64,000 nt of DNA from contig NZ_ANIK01000116.1 of the NCBI RefSeq assembly GCF_000347175.1, forward strand, positions 1 through 64,000. Reading direction: 5' to 3'. This document shows positions 15,041-33,477 of this stretch, in pieces. The notes beneath the pieces were generated by a model that was not told the DNA's origin, did no database searches, and saw only the letters and a list, made by a program, of their open reading frames with translations. Position 1 is the first letter of the stretch; every line of letters starts with the position of its first letter. The stretch comes from Leptospira alstonii serovar Sichuan str. 79601 (GTDB lineage: Bacteria > Spirochaetota > Leptospiria > Leptospirales > Leptospiraceae). The translations under genes were made by a program, and so were the position numbers.

Positions 15041-16992
15041 GTCTGGTCTTCCGCCAACACGATCAAATTGTCCTCCGAGCTGATGGAAAACTCGACATCC
15101 TTGGAAGGAATCAGATAAACTCCGTATCCTTTTTTTTCGTCCTTTTCTTCGGAAGACATTCTGATTCCGAAACAAGTTTCTCCCCGTTTTAGAGCGGCGC
15201 CTACACAATCCGCAAAACTCAGAGTCTGGGGCAGGGTTTCGAAATAAAGCGAAGCGGGTTTAAGATAGATTTCGCTTCCTTCAGGGCTAAAAAGATCTTC
15301 GTAAACGCGCATAACGTCCGGTTCTTGCGAGACCTGCGCCATCATCTTGGAAACGAACTGATTGGAGATGAGAAAATCCTTCACGCCTGTTTCCAAAACG
15401 ATTTCGGTATTTTCGGAATTCATGATTTCCGTAATCAACTGCGTAGAAGGTTGATTCCCGGTTTTCAGCGCATATCGTCTGAAATATTGTCTGAATCTGA
15501 GAAGAAGAGAAATCGTTTGCGCGTCCACTTCCTCGATATTTTCCTTTTCCTCGGCCAAAAAGATCACGGAGTCGTAGGATTCGGGTTCAAGTCGTTTCAT
15601 CGAGGATTCTTGGGAAAGATCCGCTTGAAAGGCGCGTAACGTTATCGCCGGATATTTTTTCTTGAGACGTACAACCGTGGCCTTGAATTCCTCCTCGATC
15701 TGTTTAACGAGGATGTCGATGGTCGAACCCGGAGAAACAAACTTAGCGTATTCTTCCACGATGAGAGGGCTCTTGGAATTCCAACCTACGATGAGCTGTT
15801 TGTCGATCGGAACGGATCTTTTTATGTCCGGAAGCGGAAAATCCCTCGGACTCCCAACGGCGGTTTCGGAAAAACGAATTTTGGAATCGTCCTCCGCGAG
15901 CAACACCGCGTTTTCCCCGTCGCTCGGAACGTAATCCGAAGAAGGATTGAGAATGATTTCTCCGTTCTCTTTTCTGAATCCCAAGGGAATCGATTCGTTA
16001 AACCGAAATGAAATCTCCTTAAAATCGAGGCCCTTCCAACCGGAAGGAGGTTTGTAAAAATAAACTTCGTCTCCTTCAAAACCGACGAGATTGGAATACA
16101 CGACCGCAAGTCCCGATGTTCTGGAAGTTTGAACGAGAAGTTTTGCGAGAATATTCCTTTCGTCCATCACCTGAATCGAGGAGGAAAGTTCCTGGGCGAT
16201 CATTCGATTTTCCTCGTTGTGGAGTTCCGCGACGATCGGAGGAAGTTCCCGATCACGGCAAACGGCGACTAACGCCATGAGTGATTTTAAAACTTTCGAA
16301 TCCCCTACGTTTCTGCCTTCTTTGGAATCCTCGCCCCCGGAGGAGTTTAAAACCAGAACGGACTTAGCCTCGCTCGCGTTTACTTTTCTGAGCGAATGAA
16401 GACTCGAGGGAGTTCCGGAACGTGTGATGATTTTCGTCGATTTTCTGACTTTCAGATTTTCCGAAAAATAATCGTCCATAAACTCCTTGTCCTCCTCCGA
16501 AAGTACAGTTACGACGGCCCTCGACTCCGAGGAATTCGCCTCGATCAGCTCTTTCAGGATTTCCAACACCCTGACTCCGAACCCGAGTATAATCGTATGA
16601 TCTTTTTCTAATACGTCGCTTTTTCCCTTTCTCAGCTCCTGGATTTTTTGATCGAATTGGTTCGTGATAAAGGCCACTAAACTTGAAAATAGAACGAGTC
16701 CCAGAAACACGGTCAGGATTCCCGAAAATTTGTTGAACCAGTTCGATTCTCCGTCTTCGGCGACGGCCCCCGCGTCTGAAATTTGCAGAAACACTCTCCA
16801 CAAAAATTCTCCCTTACCTTGAATCGATTCGTCCGGGAAAATCAGTCCCCCCGATAGGCGGAGAATGGAAAGAGATACGAAAGCGATTAGGAACAAAAGT
16901 ATGAGGGCCGCAAAAACCGAGCCGCCTCCTCGGGACATGAAGTTGTCGAAGTGATAACGAAGTTTATCCGAAAATTTACGGTTTGAATTCAT
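15037..16992 (-). CDS. CASTOR/POLLUX-type putative ion channel
   Basis: A 651-residue membrane protein related to plant CASTOR/POLLUX and similar bacterial channels. Residues 25-48 and 95-115 are transmembrane, and between them FLQISDAGAVAEDG (about 68-81) corresponds to the pore loop, where plant proteins have DAG or DSG as selectivity filter. From about residue 130 there are two large RCK-like Rossmann domains: DHTIILGFGVRVLEIL with a GxGxR-type nucleotide loop, and IVGWNSKSPLIVEEYAKF around 390. The plant proteins gate nuclear calcium/potassium; the ion moved by bacterial members is uncertain. It overlaps the end of the DUF2461 gene by 4 bases, convergently. Confidence 0.82.
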
Positions 16993-17122
16993 GATGGGAG
17001 AATGGAAATCAAGGCCCGATTTTAATCAAATCGAAAAAAGATTTCACGCGAAAAATATTGCCTCGATAAACGTTCAAAATCGAAACGCCGGACGAATGTA
17101 TTATTCCGAACTTGAAGATATA

Positions 17123-17551
17123 TTATGAAAATCGAATGGAGCTTATGACCGTGGTGAGTTCGCCTACGAGATAACTCGGAGGCATTTCGTCGCCGTTATA
17201 CGTAAGGAGGGTCATCCTCTTTTGATTGGAGATCATATAAACCATCCAGAAACGATCCTCTTTCACGAATTCGCAGGCCATGATCCTGCTTCCTTCCTCG
17301 TTTTCGAAAGCGGCGATCTTGTCCTCTTCGAAATCGATCTCGTGCGTTTTGAGATATCTTTTCAATTCTTCTCTGAGATCGTAACTTCCGGATTTATTTT
17401 CAAAGGCGTAGACTTGAAGAGCGCCGCTTCCGTTTTCTTCGAAAAAAGCGGGAATTCCTTCGATGACCAGATGAACCCAATGTGCCGGAACCACCATGGA
17501 GTACCAACCGTTGGGCGAAGTGTAGAGTTTGTATTCCGGAGTTTGAGACAT
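17123..17551 (-). CDS. DUF3805 family protein
   Basis: A 142-residue protein with the DUF3805 pattern: YKLYTSPNGWYSMVVPAHW near the start and a beta-rich body ending in ELTTVISSIRF. There is no signal peptide in this version, so it is likely cytoplasmic. An in-frame Met at 17617 would add 22 basic residues, but MSQTPEYKLY at 17551 is the family-like start, and the added residues run into the promoter region of the divergent hydrolase gene. Function unknown. Confidence 0.7.
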   Translation of the reverse strand: MSQTPEYKLYTSPNGWYSMVVPAHWVHLVIEGIPAFFEENGSGALQVYAFENKSGSYDLREELKRYLKTHEIDFEEDKIAAFENEEGSRIMACEFVKEDRFWMVYMISNQKRMTLLTYNGDEMPPSYLVGELTTVISSIRFS

Positions 17552-17580
17552 GACGAAATCTCTGAACCAGAATCTTTTCC

Positions 17581-17621
<41 letters not shown>

Positions 17622-17644
17622 AAATTTCGGTTATTTTTAATTCT

Positions 17645-18883
<1,239 letters not shown>

Positions 18884-18987
18884 TTGTTAGGGATCGTCCG
18901 GAGATTGGCGCCTTCATTCGAGCCCTTGCGAAAAAGCTCGTAATCTCTTTTCGTTGACGGAATCCTTTTGCGTCTCAGATTTGATGC

Positions 18988-19659
<672 letters not shown>

Positions 19660-19667
19660 CTTTCCCG

Positions 19668-19776
19668 CAATAGAGTTGCCCGAAAAATTCCGTATCCGCT
19701 TTTAACAAAACGGCGTTATCAGTTGTCTTGTTAAAAAAGAAAGAGAAGAAAATTAATTTTTCGGGCGACCCTAATA
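19668..19776 (+). repeat. MITE-like intergenic element, copy A
   Basis: About 108 bases starting CAATAGAGTTGCCCGAAAAA and ending ATTTTTCGGGCGACCCTAAT. The inner 12 bases GCCCGAAAAATT (19678-19689) and AATTTTTCGGGC (19755-19766) are perfect inverted repeats. The minus strand of 45865-45975 is collinear with it at both ends, including CCGTA..TTTAACAAAAC on the left and GAAAATTAATTTTTCGGGC on the right, with a diverged centre. Non-coding mobile or palindromic element. Confidence 0.65.
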
Positions 19777-19821
19777 TACATAAGGTTATCGTTCCTATAC
19801 GACAAGGTCATAAAATGAATC

Positions 19822-19849
19822 TTGACAAACCGTCGATTTACACTACTTT
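19822..19849 (+). promoter_or_regulatory. Sigma-70-type promoter of the DUF433/DUF5615 module
   Basis: TTGACA at 19822-19827, a 16-base spacer and TACTTT at 19844-19849. The ATG of the DUF433 gene at 19856 would fall at about +1, so the transcript may be leaderless; no Shine-Dalgarno motif is present between promoter and ATG. Confidence 0.45.
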
Positions 19850-19855
19850 TAAAAT

Positions 19856-20080
19856 ATGGAATATAAGAATCGATTGAGTTCCGATCCAGGTGTGATGCTT
19901 GGTAAGCCGGTAATCAAAGGCACGCGCATCACGGTTGAGTTGATCTTGGAAAGGTTGGGGGAAGGAATGTCGGTTGAGGAACTTCTTGCCGCTACTCCGA
20001 ACATTACTAAAGAAGATATTCTTGCTTGTCTTTCCTATTCGAGCGATGTTATTTCCAGAGAAAGTTTGATTGCAAGTTAA
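19856..20080 (+). CDS. DUF433 antitoxin (type II toxin-antitoxin)
   Basis: A 74-residue protein of the DUF433 family: DPGVMLGKPVIKGTRITVELI at residues 10-30 and the helix-turn-helix-like remainder GEGMSVEELLAATPNITKEDILACLSY. DUF433 proteins are DNA-binding antitoxins encoded before PIN-like DUF5615 toxins, as here. The toxin frame overlaps the last 11 bases. The antitoxin is expected to repress the promoter at 19822 alone or with the toxin. No ribosome binding site precedes the ATG, in keeping with a possible leaderless mRNA. Confidence 0.85.
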   Translation: MEYKNRLSSDPGVMLGKPVIKGTRITVELILERLGEGMSVEELLAATPNITKEDILACLSYSSDVISRESLIAS

Positions 20081-20432
20081 GATTCTTGCGGATGAAAACG
20101 TTGATTTTCGTATCATTCAAAAATTAAGGGAATCCGGATTTACGGTTCAATCCGTCCTCGAAGATTTTCGAAGTTATGGCGATTTCGAAATTCTGCAAAT
20201 CGCCAAGAAATCGAATTCAATTCTTCTCACTTTAGATAAGGACTTTGGCGAATGGGTTTTTGCTCATAAGGAAGATCCGATCGGTATCGTTCTACTGCGA
20301 TACCATCCGAAGGAATTTCAGGAGATCACAAATACTCTTTTCAAATTTCTCGATCAGCATGGAGCAAAACTTTATGGGAAATTTGCGGTTCTGACCGTTT
20401 CCAAAGTCAGAGTTCGGGAAATCCATTTATAA
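20070..20432 (+). CDS. DUF5615 PIN-like toxin
   Basis: A 120-residue PIN-like protein. The first acidic site is in KILADENVDFRIIQKLRESG (Asp8 and Glu9), the second in LLTLDKDFGEW (Asp residues near 56-58), both typical of DUF5615 nucleases that form the Mut7-C-like PIN subgroup. It would cleave RNA unless held by the DUF433 partner. The start appears to be a TTG at 20070 inside the antitoxin gene, so translation is probably coupled and weak, which would help keep toxin below antitoxin. It is convergent with the thioesterase gene. Confidence 0.82.
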   Translation: MQVKILADENVDFRIIQKLRESGFTVQSVLEDFRSYGDFEILQIAKKSNSILLTLDKDFGEWVFAHKEDPIGIVLLRYHPKEFQEITNTLFKFLDQHGAKLYGKFAVLTVSKVRVREIHL

Positions 20433-20455
20433 GAATAGGGAATAAATTCTAACAT

Positions 20456-20890
<435 letters not shown>

Positions 20891-21056
20891 TTGTTTGTTA
20901 CCGTTGTGTTTTTTAAATCCGCGAGCGATCGATGCGTGGTCAATAAATTGTATTTGAAGTTGATTTTTCATTACTTTTTTCGCAATTTATTGACCGAAGC
21001 TGAGAGCGCGGTCCGGTGAAACCGGACGCGGCATGGATAAACCGCAATGGGCAATC

Positions 21057-21101
21057 GGGATTCGTTTCAAAATTCATGATACTCTAATATATGGAAATCG
21101 G
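21057..21101 (+). repeat. 45-bp dispersed repeat, copy 1
   Basis: GGGATTCGTTTCAAAATTCA and the following bases to 21101 match 44841-44885 over 45 positions with about seven differences, all in the same orientation. It lies between the thioesterase and mqnA genes. A short hairpin GTCCGGT/ACCGGAC (21011-21027) sits just left of it. Confidence 0.55.
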
Positions 21102-21120
21102 CAAGAGCGCTATTTTTGTT

Positions 21121-21866
21121 CTACAGCAGATTTAACTTTTCGCATTTCTCTCCGAAAAGAATAAATCCTTCCCGATCCTTTTCCGTTACCTTGTAGTGAA
21201 GCTCTTTCGTCAGATATTCTCGGACCAAAACCGGAGGAAGTCTGGTTTCGTGAGCGATGATTTCGTCTATGTGAGAAATTCCATATTCCAAAGATTGAAT
21301 GAAGATAGAATCGTCCGCCTTCAAAGGTTTTTTACTCGCCCAAAGCGCAAAAATAAATCCGAGTCCGGTGATTTGATTCCACCACCGAGCCAAGTCCTTG
21401 ACCTCGTAAAATTCAGGATTCCATTTTGCTAATAGAGCGTTGTCTCCGAATAACATGTGGGAACCGACTCCTTTTGCGATTTTTTCCTGTATGAGTTTCG
21501 AATCCGTTGGCTCCACCTCCGGAATCAATCCGCTTTCTTCGTGTACCAAAACGCGGACTAGGGCCACGCTCGTTTTGGAACCGTTGTCCGTGCAAATCGA
21601 TTCGGGAGGATATTTTTCCTTTTTGTTCTTAAAAAAAAGAATGGATCTGACTTTTTCCAGGGCGCATACTCCCGTATCGTAATACGCGTTGAGAACTTCC
21701 CGGTTACGTATACATTCGATCGATGAAATCAAACCCAGATCGATCTCTCCGTTTATCAAGTAGTCTTTCAGAATGGCCGGATTTTCCGGTACGATTTCGT
21801 GTTCTTGATTTTTTTCAAATCCCCAGGTTAACGGTCTTGCGTTTAAATGTTTAACGATTCCTATCT

Positions 21867-21870
<4 letters not shown>
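21121..21870 (-). CDS. mqnA: Chorismate dehydratase, futalosine menaquinone pathway
   Basis: A 249-residue MqnA protein, which removes water from chorismate to give 3-enolpyruvylbenzoate, the first step of the futalosine route to menaquinone. Signatures are the N-terminal [17 protein letters not shown], then [16 protein letters not shown] and the [11 protein letters not shown] block of the periplasmic-binding-like fold. A frame from 22068 is longer, but the first residues of that extension are basic junk in an overlapping gene. I place the start at TTG 21868-21870, preceded by an AGAGAG; it overlaps the stop of the upstream gene as TTGA, so translation is coupled. Chorismate is also the substrate pool of pheA and tyrA in this window. 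Confidence 0.9.
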
Positions 21871-22121
<251 letters not shown>

Positions 22122-22322
22122 AAGGGATTCAAAAAAATATTTCGTTTGAATTCTATTTTTTACACCGTCCCATTGTATCAAAGGTTTTCAACGAGAAAGT
22201 TCCGATCGATTTCAATTATTTGAATTGAGAAAAGTTACAAAGCGATTTTTAATTCATATCTTGAAAACCTAAACTTGTAACTCTTGACAGATGACTAGGT
22301 TCTTTGTAAACCATTCCATTAT

Positions 22323-23195
<873 letters not shown>

Positions 23196-23841
23196 AACGC
23201 GATCCATAGAGAGCCATAACGTTACCCACGTGTGTGTTTCAAGTGGATAGTTGTTAGGAATCAGTGGATAGGACTTTAAATCAAAATCTATCCTGTTTCC
23301 CATCCAACCCCACGTGTGTGGGGAATAGGCTAAAGACTTGTGTAGGAAAATTGAATGTTATGTCTAGAAAATACTGTCGTTTTGATCAATTTCCCCTAGT
23401 AATGATTTTGCTTTTTCGCTAAAAAATCTTCGAGGTTTTAGGGAGGGAGGCGCCGTTATCCGGTTCCGAATCAAAACGCAATCCACTTTCCCGGTCCAAA
23501 CAAGGAGATATCGACTGTCGGAAATTCTTGAGGCTATTCTTGAAATTCTCTTTCTGTTTCCCTTCTTTTCGTCTTCCGGATATCGAGACTGAAATCGACA
23601 GGTTCGGATTTTACGGAATGAAATAATTATAAAAATAGAATATATGAATTTTATGAAGTTTATAATTTAGTAGATTCTGCTATATTTATGGGTTTAAAGA
23701 TTTTTAGCAATTGAATCTTTATCATTGGATTTAAAAGTAGAATGGAATAAGATCCGTTGCGAATTTTTTAAGTTATAGATTGCCGCTCAAGTCATCGTTT
23801 CTGTGAGTGGTTTCACAAATGATCTCGATTTAAGATAAATT
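23196..23841. other. Repeat-bearing intergenic region
   Basis: No gene is visible in this 646-base gap. It starts with a copy of the GCGATCCATAGAGAGCC repeat (23198-23229), then two copies of GTGGATAG (about 23242 and 23263) and a small palindrome around CCCCACGTGTGTGGGG (23307-23322, imperfect), whose core CCACGTGTGTG also occurs at 23227. The remaining 400 bases are AT-rich and look featureless. Confidence 0.5.
23198..23229 (-). repeat. Dispersed Leptospira-type intergenic repeat, solo end
   Basis: CGCGATCCATAGAGAGCCAT followed by AACGTTACCCAC. The reverse complement occurs at 41889-41920 with a single mismatch over 32 bases. It lies immediately behind cheR. Confidence 0.65.
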
Positions 23842-24270
23842 TCAAAAAGAATTTTGTAAATCCAGGTAATGGTATTTAAGCGAATATTTTTTTTGTAATT
23901 CCTTATCGTAAACGAGAAAATAACTTTTAAGAACGGACTTTATGATCCGAATCTTCTTGAATATTTTATCTTTCTCTAATTCGCAAGTATCTTTTAATTC
24001 TAAAACTTTATGTTCATAAGAATTTTCAAACGGATCGTGAAAACAATACGTTTTCGCAATTTTTTCTCCATTGCAGAAGTCGAACTCCGCATCCAGTATT
24101 AGGGTCGATTCTTGATACGACAATTGACGCGGATTGAATCTACAAACCTCCGTTTCTTTCGTATCCGAAATCGGAGTTATCCTCTTGATAACGCCGTAAT
24201 TAAAACAGGAATTGAAAATTAAAACCCAAAGGATACAACGAAGTTTCGTTAGAACGATCTTCTTTTCTAT
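23842..24270 (-). CDS. Putative lipoprotein with non-standard (ATA) or lost start codon
   Basis: A 142-codon reading frame. From 24123 inward a TTG-started 93-residue frame exists, but the same frame stays open 49 codons further upstream and reads like a lipoprotein signal: EKKIVLTKLRCILW then VLIFNSC (Cys22 counting from an ATA at 24268-24270). The codon before ATA is in a stretch ACTTAGGAA where TAG is an in-frame stop, so no ATG, GTG or TTG exists at the expected position. Either ATA is used, or an ATG has mutated and the gene is decaying. The mature part (about 120 residues, three Cys) matches no family I know. Confidence 0.5.
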   Translation of the reverse strand: MEKKIVLTKLRCILWVLIFNSCFNYGVIKRITPISDTKETEVCRFNPRQLSYQESTLILDAEFDFCNGEKIAKTYCFHDPFENSYEHKVLELKDTCELEKDKIFKKIRIIKSVLKSYFLVYDKELQKKYSLKYHYLDLQNSF

Positions 24271-24362
24271 TTCCTAAGTTTTCGATCGTCTTGTGAAAAA
24301 ATCGACACAACCTCTTTACCGATCGGTCGTTTTCCGGATTCAATTTCGGATATGGCCGAACT

Positions 24363-25385
<1,023 letters not shown>

Positions 25386-25400
25386 AGTGGGGCTCCTTGT

Positions 25401-25751
25401 TCAACCCGGCGGCCAATGAAGTTGGCGTTCCGCTAAAAGATGAAAGTGAATGTGAAAGACGGTTTGTCCGCCGTTTTTTCCGGTATTGTTTACGACCCTG
25501 TATCCGTTTTCGGAAAATCCCAGATTTTTTGCGGTGTCTCGGATCCGAAGCAGAACGTTTCCGAGCAGGGAGGAGTCTTCGTTTTCGATTTCCGCGAGGG
25601 ACGTTACGTGTTTTTTGGGAATAAAAACGATATGAACCGGGGCCTGGGGAGAAATATCATGAAAAGCTAATATTTCATCGTTTTCAAACGCGATCTTGGA
25701 AGGAATTTCCTTTCGGACGATCTTGCAGAAAATACAATTGTGTTCGTTCAT
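25401..25751 (-). CDS. HIT family nucleotide-binding protein (HinT-like)
   Basis: A 116-residue Hint-branch HIT protein: [15 protein letters not shown] at the start, [19 protein letters not shown], and the catalytic histidine triad HIHFHLL near the end (residues about 102-108). Such enzymes hydrolyse adenosine phosphoramidates and related nucleotides. The start is the ATG at 25751, which overlaps the ROK gene stop as ATGA; six extra residues upstream are possible but unlikely. Translational coupling with the ROK gene is expected. Confidence 0.92.
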   Translation of the reverse strand: MNEHNCIFCKIVRKEIPSKIAFENDEILAFHDISPQAPVHIVFIPKKHVTSLAEIENEDSSLLGNVLLRIRDTAKNLGFSENGYRVVNNTGKNGGQTVFHIHFHLLAERQLHWPPG

Positions 25752-26644
25752 TCGTGGTTCTCCATACAAAGCGCGGCCGCGCCTAAGGCTCCGGATACGT
25801 TTCCACCGGGCAGAATTTGCGTATAAGTTCTGAAAATCGGAAAGATCAGTTCCCGGATTCTTTCTTTGAGAGAATTTCCGAATAGATCCCAGGACTTCAC
25901 AAGTCCTCCCGTAAAAACGATCTTTTCGGGATTGATTGTATGAATGAGCCCCCTGCAGAGTTGCGCCAGCGCTTCGATTCCTTCGTTTAACAAAATCGAT
26001 GCGTTCGTTTCCCCTTTTCGATTTTTATCGAAGAATTCTTCGACGGAGTTTAAGCGGTTTCCCGTTTTTTCCCGGTATCGATTTAAGAGACCGCTCGCGC
26101 TGAAATATGCCTCGGTGCAACCTCTTTGTCCGCAACCGCAGAGAGAACCGTTCGGAAGATACGTAACGTGTCCCGCTTCCATTCCGCTTCCTTTGTAACC
26201 GTTAAACAATTTTCCTTGATAGATCCAACCGCCTCCGAGTCCGGTTCCGAGCGTAAGGATCACCAAACTGGGAGATCCCTTTCCGAGACCGAAACGATAT
26301 TCCCCGAGCGCGGCGAGGTTTGCGTCGTTATTATAATATACCGGAATTTGAAAGTTCTTTTTTAAATGAGCGACTAACGCGACATTTTTGAGTAAGGGAA
26401 GATTTGCGGATTGGATTAAAATTCCGTTTTCGCAGTCGATCGGTCCCGGGCTCCCGATTCCGATCGCGGTAAGAGAGAAATCTTTCATCTCGACAACGAT
26501 GTCGCAAAGTGAATCCAAAAATTGTTTTTCGTCGGTTTCCGCTCCGGTAGTCCGAGACGCGTTTTTCAGAACCGTTCCTTGTTTATCGATCAGATTTGCT
26601 TTGATGCTTCCGGCGCCGATATCGATTCCGAGATAGGATTTCAC
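25748..26644 (-). CDS. ROK family sugar kinase (glucokinase-like)
   Basis: A 298-residue ROK kinase. Phosphate-binding loop [17 protein letters not shown] (residues 3-19), active-site [12 protein letters not shown] (Asn-Asp about 104-105), ATP-binding [11 protein letters not shown], the ROK signature with zinc ligands [14 protein letters not shown] near 166-179, and GxGG in FTGGLVKSW. The size and motifs fit bacterial ROK glucokinases; whether glucose is the substrate is inference. It overlaps the ABC ATPase gene (ATGA at 26641-26644) and the HIT gene (ATGA at 25748-25751). Confidence 0.85.
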   Translation of the reverse strand: MKSYLGIDIGAGSIKANLIDKQGTVLKNASRTTGAETDEKQFLDSLCDIVVEMKDFSLTAIGIGSPGPIDCENGILIQSANLPLLKNVALVAHLKKNFQIPVYYNNDANLAALGEYRFGLGKGSPSLVILTLGTGLGGGWIYQGKLFNGYKGSGMEAGHVTYLPNGSLCGCGQRGCTEAYFSASGLLNRYREKTGNRLNSVEEFFDKNRKGETNASILLNEGIEALAQLCRGLIHTINPEKIVFTGGLVKSWDLFGNSLKERIRELIFPIFRTYTQILPGGNVSGALGAAALCMENHE

Positions 26645-27302
26645 TTTACCACCCGGGTAAATTCTCCCTCTCTCATTTCATAGATCGTTTTTGCGTCGAA
26701 TGCGAGATTCATATCATGAGTTACTAATAGAATCGTAAGTCCTCTCGAATTGAAATCGTAGAGAAGATTGCGTACGAGTTCGCTGTTTTCCGGATCCAAA
26801 TCTCCCGAAGGTTCGTCCGCGAGTAAAAGTTCGGGCTCGTTGATAAGCGACCTCGCGATCGCGGTCATCTGAATCTGACCGCCGGAAAGTTTACTCGGAT
26901 AACTTTTTCGGATCGATCCGAGGTGGAGACTTTGAATCAGGTATTCGCATTTTTCCAGGTATTCCTTCCGACTGAATTTTCCAACAAGAAGCGCTGGAAG
27001 CAGAATATTCTCCTCGACGTCCAGATGAGGAAGTAGTTCCGAAAACTGAAAGATAAGGCCGATGTTTCTCGCGCGGAAGTTCGCGAGTTCTCCGCTACTC
27101 ATATCGCTGACCTTGGTCGTGTCGAAGTAAACTTCTCCCGAGGTGCTGGAAAGCATTCCGGTGATCATGGAAAGTAATGTCGTTTTTCCGGAGCCGGACG
27201 GACCTACGATCGCGACATAGTCGGATTGATTCATGTCGAAGGAAACCCCGTTGACCGCCCTCGATTTTCCGTATTCTCGGGAAAGGTCGTTGATGCGAAG
27301 GA

Positions 27303-27306
<4 letters not shown>
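26641..27306 (-). CDS. ABC transporter ATP-binding protein (LolD/MacB type)
   Basis: A 221-residue ABC ATPase: Walker [10 protein letters not shown] (about 37-45), Q-loop, signature [15 protein letters not shown], Walker [13 protein letters not shown] and the H-loop in [11 protein letters not shown]. The subgroup resembles those paired with FtsX-like permeases (LolD, MacB, FtsE). The second signature position has Q-I-Q rather than the usual Q-Q-R. The ATG at 27306 overlaps the stop of the upstream short permease, which is therefore its likely partner. Longer frames upstream are artefacts of that overlap. Confidence 0.9.
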
Positions 27307-27842
<536 letters not shown>

Positions 27843-27885
27843 ACAAAATGATTGATTTTATCCTAAAATTGGATAAGACCCGGAC

Positions 27886-29516
<1,631 letters not shown>

Positions 29517-29612
29517 TGTTAGACGTTAATGGAAAAACAAAACTTGAGCTCGACTTTCGGATTGATTTTCAGAGATTAGGCTCGTTCCTTGTTTGAAAAT
29601 CCGGAAACCGTA

Positions 29613-31849
<2,237 letters not shown>

Positions 31850-31870
31850 AAATCGATCCCGGAGATTCGT

Positions 31871-33052
<1,182 letters not shown>

Positions 33053-33477
33053 AAGTCTTATGCTTGCGATCGACTTGAGAGCTCCTCTCTATCGGAATGA
33101 AAGAATCCAACCATTGCAAGAAAGCAAACGGAGATTTTTCGGAATTTGGCAGAGAATATCCGGGTGACTCGAATACGAATGAACCGCATATCGAAAACTT
33201 TTGGAAAAAATGTATCAAGCTTTGCTAAAGTTCAAAGCGGTTTGAAAAATTGCAAAAATTTCCTTTACCGTCGAATCCGTCATACAAAGATACATTGGAA
33301 GGAAAAGGATAGGCCGAATCTATGGCAGCAGTTTTCTTAAGTTTCTAATTCCCATTGCTGATTTTTACCAAATCTATTCCGACTGTTTTGATATATCCGA
33401 AAAGAATAATTTAGATAAAAATAATTTACCGATCGTAGTAAATCCCGAAGAATCAAGATCCGTCTTTCCCGCTCGCT
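33053..33477. other. Non-coding gap after the efflux adaptor
   Basis: No gene is supported in these 425 bases. Both strands have only short shadow frames. In particular nothing resembles the start of an RND pump gene (a large 3-kb gene would be needed). The region is the convergent gap between the efflux adaptor (plus) and the FadL-type gene (minus). Confidence 0.55.
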
